A stretch of DNA of 64,000 bases from Lentzea albida (lineage in GTDB: Bacteria > Actinomycetota > Actinomycetes > Mycobacteriales > Pseudonocardiaceae). The DNA lies in assembly GCF_900111005.1 (NCBI RefSeq), contig NZ_FOFV01000006.1, positions 310,001-374,000 on the forward strand. Reading direction: 5' to 3'. Shown here piece by piece: positions 53,566-63,368 of the stretch (positions within the stretch are counted from its first letter, which is position 1; the number at the start of each line of letters is the position of its first letter). Made by a program: the position numbers and the translations under genes. The notes under the pieces were generated by a model. The model saw nothing but the letters and a program-made list of their open reading frames with translations. It was not told the origin of the DNA and ran no database searches.

Positions 53566-54420
53566 CTACTGCACGAAGAGGTGCAGCAGCAGCCAGGAGG
53601 CGACGGCGGACGGCAGGAGCGAGTCCATCCGGTCCATCAGGCCGCCGTGACCGGGCAGCAGGGTGCCCATGTCCTTGATGCCGAGGTCGCGCTTGATCAG
53701 CGACTCGACCAGGTCGCCCGCGGTGGCCGTGACGACGAGCGCGGCGCCGAACAGCGCGCCCTGCCACCACTGGCCGTCGAGCAGCGTCGACACCGTGATC
53801 GCGCCACCGACCACACCGGCGGTCAGCGAACCGGCGAAGCCCTCCCAGGACTTCTTCGGGCTGATCGACGGCGCCATCGGGTGCTTGCCCAGGAAGACAC
53901 CGGCCGCGTAGCCGCCGACGTCCGACAGCACGACACCGATGATGAACGCGAAAACGCGGCCCACGCCGTCGTCAGGAACGACGAGCATGGCCGCGAACGC
54001 CGCGAACAACGGCACGTACGCGACCGTGAACACGGACGCGCTCAGGTCGCGCAGGTAGCCGTCCGAGCCGCCCCGAAACCGCCAGATCATGCACACCAGC
54101 ACGGTGACCACGAACGCGGTCATCATGCCGGCGCGCTCCAGCGGCCAGGACAGCCACAGGATCGCCTGGCCGCCGATCAACGCGGGCCACAGGGCCACGT
54201 TGATGCCGGCCTTCTTGAAGGCGGTCGCGATCTCCCACGTCGACACGGCCACCGCGGCCGCGACGATCGCGATGAAGGTCTCCTTCACCGTCAGCAGCGA
54301 CGCGATGATCACCGCGCCGAGCCCGACGCCGACGAGGATCGCCGCCCGCAGGTCACGCCCCGCGCGCGACGGTTTCGACGCGGGCACGTCCGCGGGACCG
54401 CCTGCCACCTGTGCTCCCAT
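53566..54420 (-). CDS. cdsA: Phosphatidate cytidylyltransferase
   Basis: 284-aa integral membrane enzyme that makes CDP-diacylglycerol from phosphatidate and CTP. About eight TMs and the CdsA signature are visible: SPKKSWEGFAGS and ESLIKRDLGIKDMGTLLPGHGG followed by MDRMDS. A hydrophilic N-terminus precedes TM1. Start either GTG 54423 or ATG 54420; GGAGG sits five bases before the ATG. Operon order rpsB, tsf, pyrH, frr, cdsA, rlmN is conserved. Confidence 0.95.
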   Translation of the reverse strand: MGAQVAGGPADVPASKPSRAGRDLRAAILVGVGLGAVIIASLLTVKETFIAIVAAAVAVSTWEIATAFKKAGINVALWPALIGGQAILWLSWPLERAGMMTAFVVTVLVCMIWRFRGGSDGYLRDLSASVFTVAYVPLFAAFAAMLVVPDDGVGRVFAFIIGVVLSDVGGYAAGVFLGKHPMAPSISPKKSWEGFAGSLTAGVVGGAITVSTLLDGQWWQGALFGAALVVTATAGDLVESLIKRDLGIKDMGTLLPGHGGLMDRMDSLLPSAVASWLLLHLFVQ

Positions 54421-54486
54421 CACGACCTCCGCCCGGCCAGGGCCATCACGCCTGCCGCGACTCGGCCGGGCGAACCATCGGGGAAA

Positions 54487-55044
54487 TCAGACTTCGAGGA
54501 GCTCGGCTTCCTTGTGCTTCACGAGCTCGTCGACCTGCGCGACGTACTTGTGGGTGAGAGCGTCGAGCTCCTTCTCACCGCGGGAGCCGTCGTCCTCGCC
54601 GACCTCGCCGTCCTTGACGAGCCGGTCGATCTCTTCCTTCGCCTTGCGGCGGACACCGCGGACGGAGACGCGCGCGTCCTCGCCCTTCTGCTTGGCGACC
54701 TTCACCATGTCCCGGCGGCGCTCCTCGGAGAGCTGCGGGATGACGATGCGGATGATCGAGCCGTCGTTGCTCGGGTTGACGCCCAGGTCGGAGTCCCGGA
54801 TCGCCTTCTCGATGGCGCCCAGCTGGCTCGCGTCGTACGGCTTCACGACAGCCATGCGCGCCTCGGGGACCGTGATGCTGGCCATCTGGTTCAGCGGCGT
54901 CATCGAGCCGTAGTAGTCGATGTGGATGCGGTTGAACATCGAGGGAGTCGCACGACCGGTTCGGACGGAGGAGAGGTTCTCCTTCGCCACCGAAACCGCC
55001 TTTTCCATCTTCTCCTCGGCGTCGAGGAGGGTCTCGTCGATCAC
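54487..55044 (-). CDS. frr: Ribosome recycling factor
   Basis: 185-aa two-domain factor that, with EF-G, splits terminated ribosomes. [34 protein letters not shown] and the C-terminal [11 protein letters not shown] helix are typical; length matches the 185-residue norm. GTG start at 55044. A CGCCCGGCC/GGCCGGGCG hairpin (54430-54472) lies between frr and cdsA. Confidence 0.97.
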   Translation of the reverse strand: MIDETLLDAEEKMEKAVSVAKENLSSVRTGRATPSMFNRIHIDYYGSMTPLNQMASITVPEARMAVVKPYDASQLGAIEKAIRDSDLGVNPSNDGSIIRIVIPQLSEERRRDMVKVAKQKGEDARVSVRGVRRKAKEEIDRLVKDGEVGEDDGSRGEKELDALTHKYVAQVDELVKHKEAELLEV

Positions 55045-55105
55045 GACTGCTCCTTGCTCTGCGTGTTCGTGCCTGATTCCCGGTCCTGGAGAGATCCCAC
55101 CAGGT

Positions 55106-55852
55106 CTAGAAGGCCGGACGGCCACCGGGGGTGCTGACCAGGGTGCCGATCTTCTCACCACGCACCGCCCGGGCGATGTTGCCCTCGGTGAGGAGGTTGA
55201 AGACGAGGATCGGCATGTTGTTGTCCATGCACAGGCTGAACGCGGTCGCGTCGGCGACGTTGAGGCCGCGTTCCAGCACCTCGCGGTGGGTGATGTTGTC
55301 GAACATCAACGCGTCCGGGTCGATCTTGGGGTCCGCCGTGTAGACGCCGTCGACGGCCTTGGCCATCAGGACGATCTCGCAGCCGATCTCCAGCGCGCGC
55401 TGGGCGGCCGTGGTGTCCGTGGAGAAGTACGGCAGGCCCGCGCCGCCACCGAAGATCACGACGCGCTTCTTCTCGAGGTGGCGCATCGCGCGGCGGGGGA
55501 TGTAGGACTCGGCGACCTGCGTCATCTGGATGGAGGTCTGCACGCGCGTGTCGATGCCGTGCTCGCGCTCGAGGAAGTCCTGCAGCGCCAGGCAGTTCAT
55601 GACCGTGCCGAGCATGCCCATGTAGTCGGCGCGCGAGCGGTCCATGCCGCGCTGCTGGAGCTCGGACCCGCGGAAGAAGTTGCCACCGCCGATCACGACG
55701 GCCACCTGCACGCCGGACTTGTGGACGGCCGCGATCTGGCGGGCGACCGTCTGGACGACGTCGGGGTCGACGCCGACGCCACCGCCGCCGAACATCTCGC
55801 CACCGAGCTTGAGCATCACCCGGCTGTAGCCGTGGCTGCCGTCTTCGCTCAC
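55106..55852 (-). CDS. pyrH: UMP kinase
   Basis: 248-aa hexameric amino-acid-kinase-fold enzyme that phosphorylates UMP to [12 protein letters not shown] is the phosphate-binding loop, [10 protein letters not shown] and [18 protein letters not shown] are UMP-site segments, and ADPKIDPDA lies near the ATP site. GTG at 55852 preceded by AGGAGAGG; a longer reading to 55891 adds a non-homologous tail. Confidence 0.96.
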   Translation of the reverse strand: MSEDGSHGYSRVMLKLGGEMFGGGGVGVDPDVVQTVARQIAAVHKSGVQVAVVIGGGNFFRGSELQQRGMDRSRADYMGMLGTVMNCLALQDFLEREHGIDTRVQTSIQMTQVAESYIPRRAMRHLEKKRVVIFGGGAGLPYFSTDTTAAQRALEIGCEIVLMAKAVDGVYTADPKIDPDALMFDNITHREVLERGLNVADATAFSLCMDNNMPILVFNLLTEGNIARAVRGEKIGTLVSTPGGRPAF

Positions 55853-55937
55853 AGGTCCTCTCCTTGCGCCCTGGAAAACTGGTGTGGACACGCCAAGGGC
55901 GGGGTCGCTGGTACCCGCAACCCCGCCCTCATGCGAA

Positions 55938-56753
55938 TCAGCTCTGGCCGACCTCGAACCGAGCGAAACGGGTCACCGTCACGCCGGCCTCGTCCAGAAG
56001 AGCCTTGACCGTCTTCTTGCTGTCGGTCACGGAAGCCTGCTCGAGGAGCACGACGTCCTTGAAGAAGCCGTTGACGCGACCCTCGACGATCTTGGGGAGC
56101 GCGCCCTCGGGCTTGCCCTCCTCGCGAGCGGTCTCCTCGGCGATGCGGCGCTCGTTGGCGACGAGCTCCTCGGGCACCTCGTCACGGGTGACGAACTTCG
56201 GGCGCATCGCGGCGATCTGCATCGCGGCACCCTTGGCGACCTCGGCGTTGTCACCGGTGTACTCGACCAGCACGCCGACGGCGGGCGGCAGGTCGGCGGC
56301 ACGCTTGTGCAGGTAGACCGACACGGTGCCGTCGTAGTCGACGGCCTTGGCCAGCTCGAGCTTCTCGCCGATCTTGGCGGAGAACTCCTGGACCAGCGCG
56401 TCCACGGTCTTGCCGTCGACCTCGACGGCCTTGAGGGCCTCGACGTCGGCGACCTTGTTGGCCTTGGCGATTGCGACGATGTCGTCGGCCAGGGCGATGA
56501 AGTCGGCGTTCTTGGCCACGAAGTCGGTCTCGCAGCGCAGCTCGACCATCGCGCCGTCCTTGACGGCGACGAGGCCGTTGGACGTGGTGCGCTCGGCGCG
56601 CTTGCCGACGTCCTTCGCGCCCTTGATGCGGAGGATCTCGACGGCCTTGTCGAAGTCGCCGTCGGCCTCGTCCAGGGCCTTCTTGCAGTCCATCATGCCG
56701 GCGGCGGTCAGCTCGCGGAGCTTCTTGACGTCCGCGGTGGTGTAGTTCGCCAT
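55938..56753 (-). CDS. tsf: Translation elongation factor Ts
   Basis: 271-aa nucleotide exchange factor for EF-Tu. N-terminal UBA-like helix [22 protein letters not shown] and the [10 protein letters not shown] core motif are present; C-terminal RFEVGQ closes the dimerisation domain. Encoded 71 bases after rpsB, with a strong hairpin between them. Confidence 0.97.
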   Translation of the reverse strand: MANYTTADVKKLRELTAAGMMDCKKALDEADGDFDKAVEILRIKGAKDVGKRAERTTSNGLVAVKDGAMVELRCETDFVAKNADFIALADDIVAIAKANKVADVEALKAVEVDGKTVDALVQEFSAKIGEKLELAKAVDYDGTVSVYLHKRAADLPPAVGVLVEYTGDNAEVAKGAAMQIAAMRPKFVTRDEVPEELVANERRIAEETAREEGKPEGALPKIVEGRVNGFFKDVVLLEQASVTDSKKTVKALLDEAGVTVTRFARFEVGQS

Positions 56754-56784
56754 CGTTTTCCTTCTGCGATGTACGCGCTTAGGT

Positions 56785-56817
56785 CATGAGGTGCCCGCTT
56801 GTCGCGGGCACCTCATG
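56785..56817 (-). terminator. Hairpin between rpsB and tsf
   Basis: CATGAGGTGCCCGC (56785-56798) pairs perfectly with GCGGGCACCTCATG (56804-56817) around a five-base loop. There is no T tract on the minus strand, so it probably attenuates or stabilises rather than fully terminates. Confidence 0.6.
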
Positions 56818-56824
56818 GGGGAGA

Positions 56825-57667
<843 letters not shown>

Positions 57668-58041
57668 GGCCGGTTCGCACCTCATCTGTCGGACGCGCGA
57701 GGTCTCGCCTTCGCACGTCGTTGCCGGTTGTCGCCTCAGGCCGGGTTCGGCCAGTCAGCCCTGGTGCCTCCGCCGCCGCCCGCACCCGAGGAGCATCTCT
57801 GCACCGTCAGGACCGTCGGACGTCGTGACTCGACCAAGCTGGAAAAGCAGGTCGGATCTGCGTTGGCACGCGAAGTCGTCCCGCGCACAGACGGGACGCG
57901 CCCAAAAGTCTACTCCCCATCCCCGACAAAACTCGAATCGCCCCCACCTCCCGAAGGGCAGTTGTCCACAACCGGCGAGTAATCCACAGCTTCGCCATCA
58001 CCCCTGGTCCCCCGCACACCCCCACCCCCACTGTTGACCCC
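57668..58041. other. rpsB / M23 peptidase divergent region with rpsB promoter and leader
   Basis: No gene. On the minus strand a TAGACT -10 box (57907-57912) is followed by a leader of about 230 bases that contains a CGTCCCG/CGGGACG hairpin (57877-57898). A long untranslated leader with an early hairpin is typical for rpsB and may allow autogenous control by S2. The rest is non-coding. Confidence 0.45.
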
Positions 58042-58515
58042 ATGCCCCTCCTCCCCACCGCCCTGCTCCTCACGACGCTCCTGGCCCCACCCCCGGCCCG
58101 CTTCACCTGGCCCCTCCCACCGCCGCACCAGGTGGTGCGCGCCTTCGAGGCCCCGGCCACCCCGTTCGGCCCGGGCCACCGCGGCGCCGACCTGGCCGCA
58201 CCCGCGGGCACCCCGGTCCTGGCCACAGCCGACGCGACAGTGGTCTTCGCAGGCGCGGTGGCAGCAAGAACCCTCGTCTCCCTCGACCACCGCAACGGCC
58301 TACGCACCACCTACGAACCCATCGCCCCAACAGTGACGGCAGGCCACCCGGTCCGCCGCGGCGAGGTGATCGGCCACCTCCAACCAGGCCACTGCCCGAC
58401 CCCCTGCCTGCACTGGGGAGCCCGCAGGGCCAACGCCTACCTGAACCCGCTCCACCTGGTCACGACGGCCCGCGTACGCCTCCTCCCCCTCGCCACCCCG
58501 CCAAGAGGCGGCTGA
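58042..58515 (+). CDS. M23 family metallopeptidase (LytM domain)
   Basis: 157-aa protein with an N-terminal hydrophobic segment (LLPTALLLTTLLAPPP) acting as signal peptide, then a LytM/peptidase M23 domain. GHRGADLAAPAGTPVLATADATVVFAG carries the zinc His/Asp, and the HxH motif appears as CLHWGAR. Cleaves peptidoglycan crossbridges, or acts as an activator if catalysis is lost. Neighbour of rpsB as in mycobacteria (Rv2891-like). No ribosome binding site is evident at the ATG. Confidence 0.83.
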   Translation: MPLLPTALLLTTLLAPPPARFTWPLPPPHQVVRAFEAPATPFGPGHRGADLAAPAGTPVLATADATVVFAGAVAARTLVSLDHRNGLRTTYEPIAPTVTAGHPVRRGEVIGHLQPGHCPTPCLHWGARRANAYLNPLHLVTTARVRLLPLATPPRGG

Positions 58516-59423
58516 CCACCCGCCGCGCAGCCCGAGGCGCGCGGCCCTCGCAGGGCGCTCCCCGCAACCCCGGCGGGTCGACCAGCGGCGCACCCCTCCC
58601 CCGCCGCAAGCGCCCACCAGGGGCCGGGAAGGCGGCACCCCGCTCACTCAGCCGCCTCCCGGCCACCTGGCCGCCCTGCACAGCCCCACCACAGGCGGGT
58701 CCACCCAGGCGACCCAGCCCGCGCACCACCCGCCAACTACCCACGCCCGCCTCAGCGGCTCACACCCGCCCCAGCGACTCCTCGCCCCCGGGACGCCGCA
58801 GCCGCTCCCGGAGCAGCCACCCACCACCGACCGGGCTGCCGCCGACCACCATCCCCGGCTCAGCCGCCGACCCCAGCAAGCAACGCCCCAGCGCCCAACC
58901 CGCCTACGGCCCACACCTGCTCAGCAGCCCACCATCGACCCAACATCCCTGACCAGCCGCTCACGCCCGCCCCGCAGCTCTCCCCGGCCCAGCCGCGCAC
59001 GTCCAACCGCTCAGTTCTGACCCGGCCCTCACCAACGACTCACGTCAGGCGCGGCTGCCCGCCAATTGCCCGGTTGTTAGCGAGACCGCCCATCACCAGC
59101 ACCTGCGGGAGGACTCATGCACAACACGCCCGTCCCAGGCACAGCGGTTCCTCGACCGCACGTCTGCCGTGGCGACAGCCCACGTCTCATGACCTCGGCG
59201 TAGCTGCCTGCAGCCCGTCCGGCTTCACGGTCGCCACGCCTCGAATGCCCGAGCGGGCACGCGGCGTGCCTGGAGGTGCTCCAAGGCCCACCCGTTCGAG
59301 TGAATTAGTCCTGGCAACAGGCGGAAAGGGGTTTTGAGCCGCGTCGAGCGGCCCTGTGCGGCTCTCCCGGTACGGGTGTTCGGCAGCCCGGCGCCCGCCA
59401 GGCTGCTGGGGATCGAGGTGCGG
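58516..59423. other. 908-bp C-rich non-coding region
   Basis: No credible gene: open frames are shadows with unnatural composition. The plus strand is strongly C-rich from about 58520 to 59000. A near-perfect hairpin (GGCCGGGAAGGCGGC at 58622-58636 with GCCGCCTCCCGGCC at 58651-58664, one bulged A) lies 106 bases after the M23 stop and may terminate it. Nothing convincing was found in 59040-59423. Confidence 0.6.
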
Positions 59424-60419
59424 TCAGGCCTCGGACTGCTCGTTGAGCTTGGTGCGCAGGCGCAGGACCGCGCGGGTGTGCAGCTGGCAGACCCTGGACT
59501 CGGTCACGCCGAGGACCTTGCCGATCTCGGCGAGGGTCAGGTTCTCGAAGTAGTAGAGGGTCACGACCACGCGGTCGCGTTCCGCGAGCTGGGCGATCGC
59601 GTCGGCCAGCTGGCGGCGGCTGTCCTGGTCGACGAGGCTCGCCACCGGGTCTTCCGCGGCGTCGTCGGGCAGCGACTCGGCCAGGGACGAGCCGCCCTTG
59701 TTCGGGGCGATCAGCTCGTCGAGGGCCACGACGCTGGTGAGCTGGAGCTGACCGTAGAGCTCGCGCAGCTCCGCCAGGCCGATCTTGAGCTCTGCGGCGA
59801 GCTCGCGGTCGGTGGGCGTGCGCTGCAGCTTGGCGCCGAGGCGTTCGAGGGCTCGTTCGACGTCGCGGGCTCGGCTGCGGACCGAGCGCGGCACCCAGTC
59901 CTGGGAGCGCAGGTCGTCGAGGATCGCGCCGCGGATGCGCTGCATGGCGTAGGTCTCGAACTTGAGGCCGCGTTCCGGCTCGAACTTCTCGATCGCGTCG
60001 ACCAGGCCGAAGATGCCGGACTGGATCAGGTCGGCCACGTCCACGTGGGCGGGCAGGCCCGTGCCGACGCGGCCGGCGACGTACTTGACCAGCGGCGCGT
60101 AGTGCAGGACCAGGCGGTCGCGCTGGTTCTGGTCGCGGGACTCGCCGTAGCTGCGCCACAGGGCGACGATGCCGGCCTCTACGTCGTCACCGGACCGGAC
60201 GTCCGTGCGCGTCACCGCAGTCGGCACGGCCACGGGCGTGCCGTTGACATGCGTGTTGGCACCGGGCTCGGGGGTCGCCTCGGTGCGTGGCGCGCCGTTC
60301 TGACGGTGCCCGTTGCTCGCCTGCTTCGACACTGGTGCGGGCAGGACGGGTTCAGGGGGCACGGTCGCCGTACGCGATCCTCCCCCTGCGGCGTCAGGAA
60401 CGGGGGTGGGTTCGGTCAT
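59424..60419 (-). CDS. whiG: RNA polymerase sigma factor, WhiG/FliA type
   Basis: 331-aa alternative sigma factor. A low-complexity N-terminal region of about 75 residues is followed by region 2 ([13 protein letters not shown] through [42 protein letters not shown]), region 3 and region 4 with [25 protein letters not shown]. In Streptomyces WhiG starts sporulation of aerial hyphae; in motile actinomycetes it drives flagellar genes. The start overlaps the xerC 3' end by 26 bases. Confidence 0.94.
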   Translation of the reverse strand: MTEPTPVPDAAGGGSRTATVPPEPVLPAPVSKQASNGHRQNGAPRTEATPEPGANTHVNGTPVAVPTAVTRTDVRSGDDVEAGIVALWRSYGESRDQNQRDRLVLHYAPLVKYVAGRVGTGLPAHVDVADLIQSGIFGLVDAIEKFEPERGLKFETYAMQRIRGAILDDLRSQDWVPRSVRSRARDVERALERLGAKLQRTPTDRELAAELKIGLAELRELYGQLQLTSVVALDELIAPNKGGSSLAESLPDDAAEDPVASLVDQDSRRQLADAIAQLAERDRVVVTLYYFENLTLAEIGKVLGVTESRVCQLHTRAVLRLRTKLNEQSEA

Positions 60420-61371
60420 GGATCGCCTTCAGCCGTTCGACAGTGACGTGTGTGTAAAGCTGAGTCGTTGCGAGCGTAGCGTGACCAAGCAGTTCTTGGA
60501 CGGTGCGCAGGTCCGCTCCTCCTTCCAGCAAATGGGTCGCGGCGGAGTGGCGCAACCCGTGCGGCCCGATGTCCGGTGCGTCCGGTACCACGGCGACGAC
60601 CTCGTGCACCAGGGTGCGGACGGCCCGCTGGTTCAGCCTGCCGCCACGGGCACCGAGGAACAACGCGGGCGGCGAATCCGGTGCCACCAGGGCGTTTCGC
60701 CCTTCGTCCACCCATCGCCGCAGCGCTCGTTCGGCCGGCACACCGAATGGTGTGGTGCGCTCGCGTCCACCTTTGCCCAGAACCCGAATCACCCTTAGGG
60801 AGTAGTCCACGTCGTCGAGATCAAGACCACAGAGCTCGGCCACGCGGATACCCGTGGCGTACAGCAACTCCACCACGGCCTGATCACGCAGCGCAACCGG
60901 ATCGCCCTGGGACGCGCCAGAGGATACGGCGCGCATCGCGTCCTTCGCCTGGTCCTCGCGCAACACCGACGGCAACGTCCGGTGCGGTCGCGGGGCAGCG
61001 AGCCGCGGGCCGGGATCCGAGGCCAAATGCCCTGCTCGGTGCGCCCACGCGGTAAACGCGCGCGCGGCCGCGGCACGCCTGGCAAGGGTCGTGCGACTGG
61101 CACCCGAAGTGCGTTGCGCGGCAAGCCACGACCGCAGGTTGGTCAGGTCGATGTCCGCGACGTCGGCGTTCTCCGGGATATTCCCAGCGACGTGTCCAAG
61201 CAGCGCCACGGCATCACCGAGGTAAGCGCGAACCGTGTGCGGCGACAGATCACGCTCCAACATCAGGTACCGCTCGAACTGCCGCAACACGTCCGCAACG
61301 GTCGCCGGCAGTTTTTCGCGCAGGCGAACGAGATCGACACGACGTGTCCGACCATGCGGCGGCGGGGACAT
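60394..61371 (-). CDS. xerC: Tyrosine recombinase XerC
   Basis: 325-aa site-specific recombinase that resolves chromosome dimers at dif. N-terminal SAM-like domain ([22 protein letters not shown]), catalytic domain with Arg in [16 protein letters not shown], Lys in [17 protein letters not shown] (His-x-x-Arg), His in [10 protein letters not shown] and nucleophile Tyr in QLYTHV. Gene order xerC-whiG matches streptomycetes. Confidence 0.95.
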   Translation of the reverse strand: MSPPPHGRTRRVDLVRLREKLPATVADVLRQFERYLMLERDLSPHTVRAYLGDAVALLGHVAGNIPENADVADIDLTNLRSWLAAQRTSGASRTTLARRAAAARAFTAWAHRAGHLASDPGPRLAAPRPHRTLPSVLREDQAKDAMRAVSSGASQGDPVALRDQAVVELLYATGIRVAELCGLDLDDVDYSLRVIRVLGKGGRERTTPFGVPAERALRRWVDEGRNALVAPDSPPALFLGARGGRLNQRAVRTLVHEVVAVVPDAPDIGPHGLRHSAATHLLEGGADLRTVQELLGHATLATTQLYTHVTVERLKAIHDRTHPRS

Positions 61372-61656
61372 AGGCCAAGACGCTGCGCCAGTCGGGGCGA
61401 TAGGTCAAGTATCGCCACACCCTCGCGCCATTTGAGAGCGCTCTCATGATCGAGAAGACGATAACGTTTCAACTCGCTGTGACGACCAGTGGTTCAACGA
61501 CCCGCACAGATCACCTTTCGGAGTAGTGACAGCGGCCGTCACGACTGTCCGGACAGTCGACGACCCCAGCGGACCGCAAGTCGTCCGCACTCCCCGACGA
61601 TCACCGCCGGGGACACCTGCGGCCGACGAGCGCGTTCAATCCACAGTGGACAGTCC
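61372..61656. other. xerC-dprA intergenic region with two perfect palindromes
   Basis: TGAGAGCGCTCTCA (61433-61446) is a perfect 14-bp palindrome of the LacI/CelR operator type. CGACTGTCCGGACAGTCG (61542-61559) is a perfect 18-bp palindrome with no loop. No gene seen. The first may sit in the xerC promoter region; their binding proteins are not in the window. Confidence 0.6.
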
Positions 61657-62841
61657 TCACCTCATCTCCAGCTTCTGCCAGCCTTCGTCGACGTGCAGGG
61701 CCAGACCAGCGAGTTCCAGCTCGGGCAACAACGCCCGCACCCGCTGCAGCGGCACCCCGGACTCGACCGACACGGCCTCGGCGCTGACCCCGTTGCGCCG
61801 CCCCAGGGCCTCGTACACGCGCATGGCCTCGCCCTGGGGCGCCCCGAGCTCGCTCTCCTTCTCGGCGGGCTCCGTGGCGAGGTCGTCACCGAACCGCCCC
61901 ACCGACTCGACGATCTCGGCCACCGAGCTCACCGACACCGCCCGCCCGTCCCGCAGCAGCTCGTGGCAGCCGATGGAGCTGGCAGACGTGACCGGGCCGG
62001 GCACCACCATCAGCGGCCGCCCCAGCGCCTGGGTGATCGCGGCCGTGTTCTTGGCCCCGCTGCGCCGCCCGGCCTCGACGACCACCGTGCCACCACCCAG
62101 CGCGGCGATGAGCCGGTTGCGGGTGAGGAACCGATGCCGGGCAGGCATCACGCCGGGCGGGTACTCGCTGACGATCAGCCCCTCCCGCGCGATCCTGGCG
62201 AGCAGCCCCTGGTGCCCGGCGGGATAGGCGGTGTCCACACCACAAGCCAGCACCGCGATCGTCAGCCCGCAGGCGGCAAGCGCACCGCGATGAGCAGCAC
62301 CGTCGATCCCGTACGCGGCGCCGGAGACGACGGTCAGGCCCGCCGACGCCAGCCCGTGCGCGAACTCACCGGCCACGTGCTCGCCGTATCCGCTGGCAGC
62401 CCGCGACCCGACGACGGCCACGGCCCTTTCCACCGCGTCGGCCAGGAAGTGCGGCCCGCGCACCCAGAGCGCGATCGGCTCTCCCCCGCACCGCCGGGCA
62501 GCGACGTTCTCCAGCGCGAGCAGGGGCCACCGCGGCCACTCCTCGTCCTCGGGGACGACCAGCCGCCCGCCCACCCTGGCGATGGAGGCGAGATCCGCCT
62601 GGGCACGCTCCTCCGCGCGCCGCGCGGACGTCTGGCCGGCCACGGACGGCGACACCTCACCGGACCTCACGAGCTCCGCCGCCTCGACCGGCCCGACCTC
62701 GGCGATCAGGGCCGCGAGCGCCGCCGGATAAGGCTCCGCGACGCGAGACAGGTAGGCCCTCGCGAGGCGAACGGCATCGGTGGCCAGAGCGGCGGCTGGA
62801 GTGGCTACCGGGGTGGCGGAGGCAGTGGGCGGGGTGGTCAC
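61657..62841 (-). CDS. dprA: DNA-processing protein DprA
   Basis: 394-aa ssDNA-binding RecA loader used in transformation and recombination. N-terminal SAM-like domain (RLARAYLSRVAEPYPAALAALIAEVGP), Rossmann core with AVVGSRAASGYGEH, SGAAYGIDGAAHRGAL and FLTRNRLIAALGGGTVVVEAGRRSGA, and a C-terminal winged helix (VYEALGRRNGVSAEAVSVESGVPL). Start is uncertain: GTG 62841 gives a normal length; earlier GTGs add an Ala/Pro tail. The open frame further upstream (to 63840) is not coding. The gene is separated from comM by an unusual 527-bp hairpin region. Confidence 0.9.
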   Translation of the reverse strand: MTTPPTASATPVATPAAALATDAVRLARAYLSRVAEPYPAALAALIAEVGPVEAAELVRSGEVSPSVAGQTSARRAEERAQADLASIARVGGRLVVPEDEEWPRWPLLALENVAARRCGGEPIALWVRGPHFLADAVERAVAVVGSRAASGYGEHVAGEFAHGLASAGLTVVSGAAYGIDGAAHRGALAACGLTIAVLACGVDTAYPAGHQGLLARIAREGLIVSEYPPGVMPARHRFLTRNRLIAALGGGTVVVEAGRRSGAKNTAAITQALGRPLMVVPGPVTSASSIGCHELLRDGRAVSVSSVAEIVESVGRFGDDLATEPAEKESELGAPQGEAMRVYEALGRRNGVSAEAVSVESGVPLQRVRALLPELELAGLALHVDEGWQKLEMR

Positions 62842-63368
62842 CGGAACCACCACCAGGGGAGCCAGCGTTGCCAGGGATCGGGGCGCCACGGGCTCGGCGG
62901 GCTGGCGCCTGACGTGCGCCTTCGGATCGTGCACGGCAGTTGCAGGAAGGCGGGTGTGGCGGCGGCAGCGGTTGCGATGGGGGCCATGGCCGGGATGAGA
63001 AGCGGGGACATGGTCTGGCTCCTTGATGTGGGGTTGTGGGGTGGGGTGAGCGGGCCGCCCGCTGGGGAAGAGGCGGGCGGCCCGCTCAGGGCCGGGCACG
63101 GGCCGGGGCTCGATCGAGGCTCGTGGCCGGGTTCGGGCGTCTGGGTCGGGGCAGACGCCCGAACGTCTGGGGTGGGCCTGTCCGGCTGGGTGAAAAGGTG
63201 CCGGGCGCGAAGTGGGAGTGGGCCTCGCGCCCGGCGGCTTGGGGCGGGCAGGGCCGTGTCGGGTGAGCGGGCGCTCGCTTGGGGAGACGAGCGCCCGCTC
63301 GGATGGGGCCGGGCGCGGAGTCGGGGCGTTGGAGCTCCGCGGCCGGCTGCTTCGGGGCCGGGCCGAAG
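62842..63368. other. comM-dprA intercistronic region (no gene)
   Basis: 527 bp without a plausible gene between two genes that are usually closely linked. It is G-rich on the plus strand and contains the cluster of hairpins described at 63047-63347, plus a small CTTCGG/CCGAAG stem (63350-63368) directly at the comM stop. Confidence 0.7.
63047..63347. repeat. Cluster of five GC-only hairpins
   Basis: Stems: 63047-63062/63073-63088 (16 bp, TGAGCGGGCCGCCCGC), 63131-63143/63152-63164 (13 bp, GTTCGGGCGTCTG), 63200-63210/63225-63235 (11 bp, GCCGGGCGCGA), 63265-63277/63288-63300 (13 bp, GAGCGGGCGCTCG) and 63308-63320/63335-63347 (12 of 13 bp). All are perfect except the last. Loops are 8-14 bases and mostly G-rich. 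Stems 1 and 4 share GAGCGGGC and stems 3 and 5 share GCCGGGCGCG, which suggests duplication of a small palindromic unit. Confidence 0.85.

Noticed and set aside
58648-58914. 88-codon minus-strand ORF rich in Trp, Gly and Arg
   Set aside because: Composition is an artefact of the C-rich strand; no signal peptide, motif or ribosome binding site.
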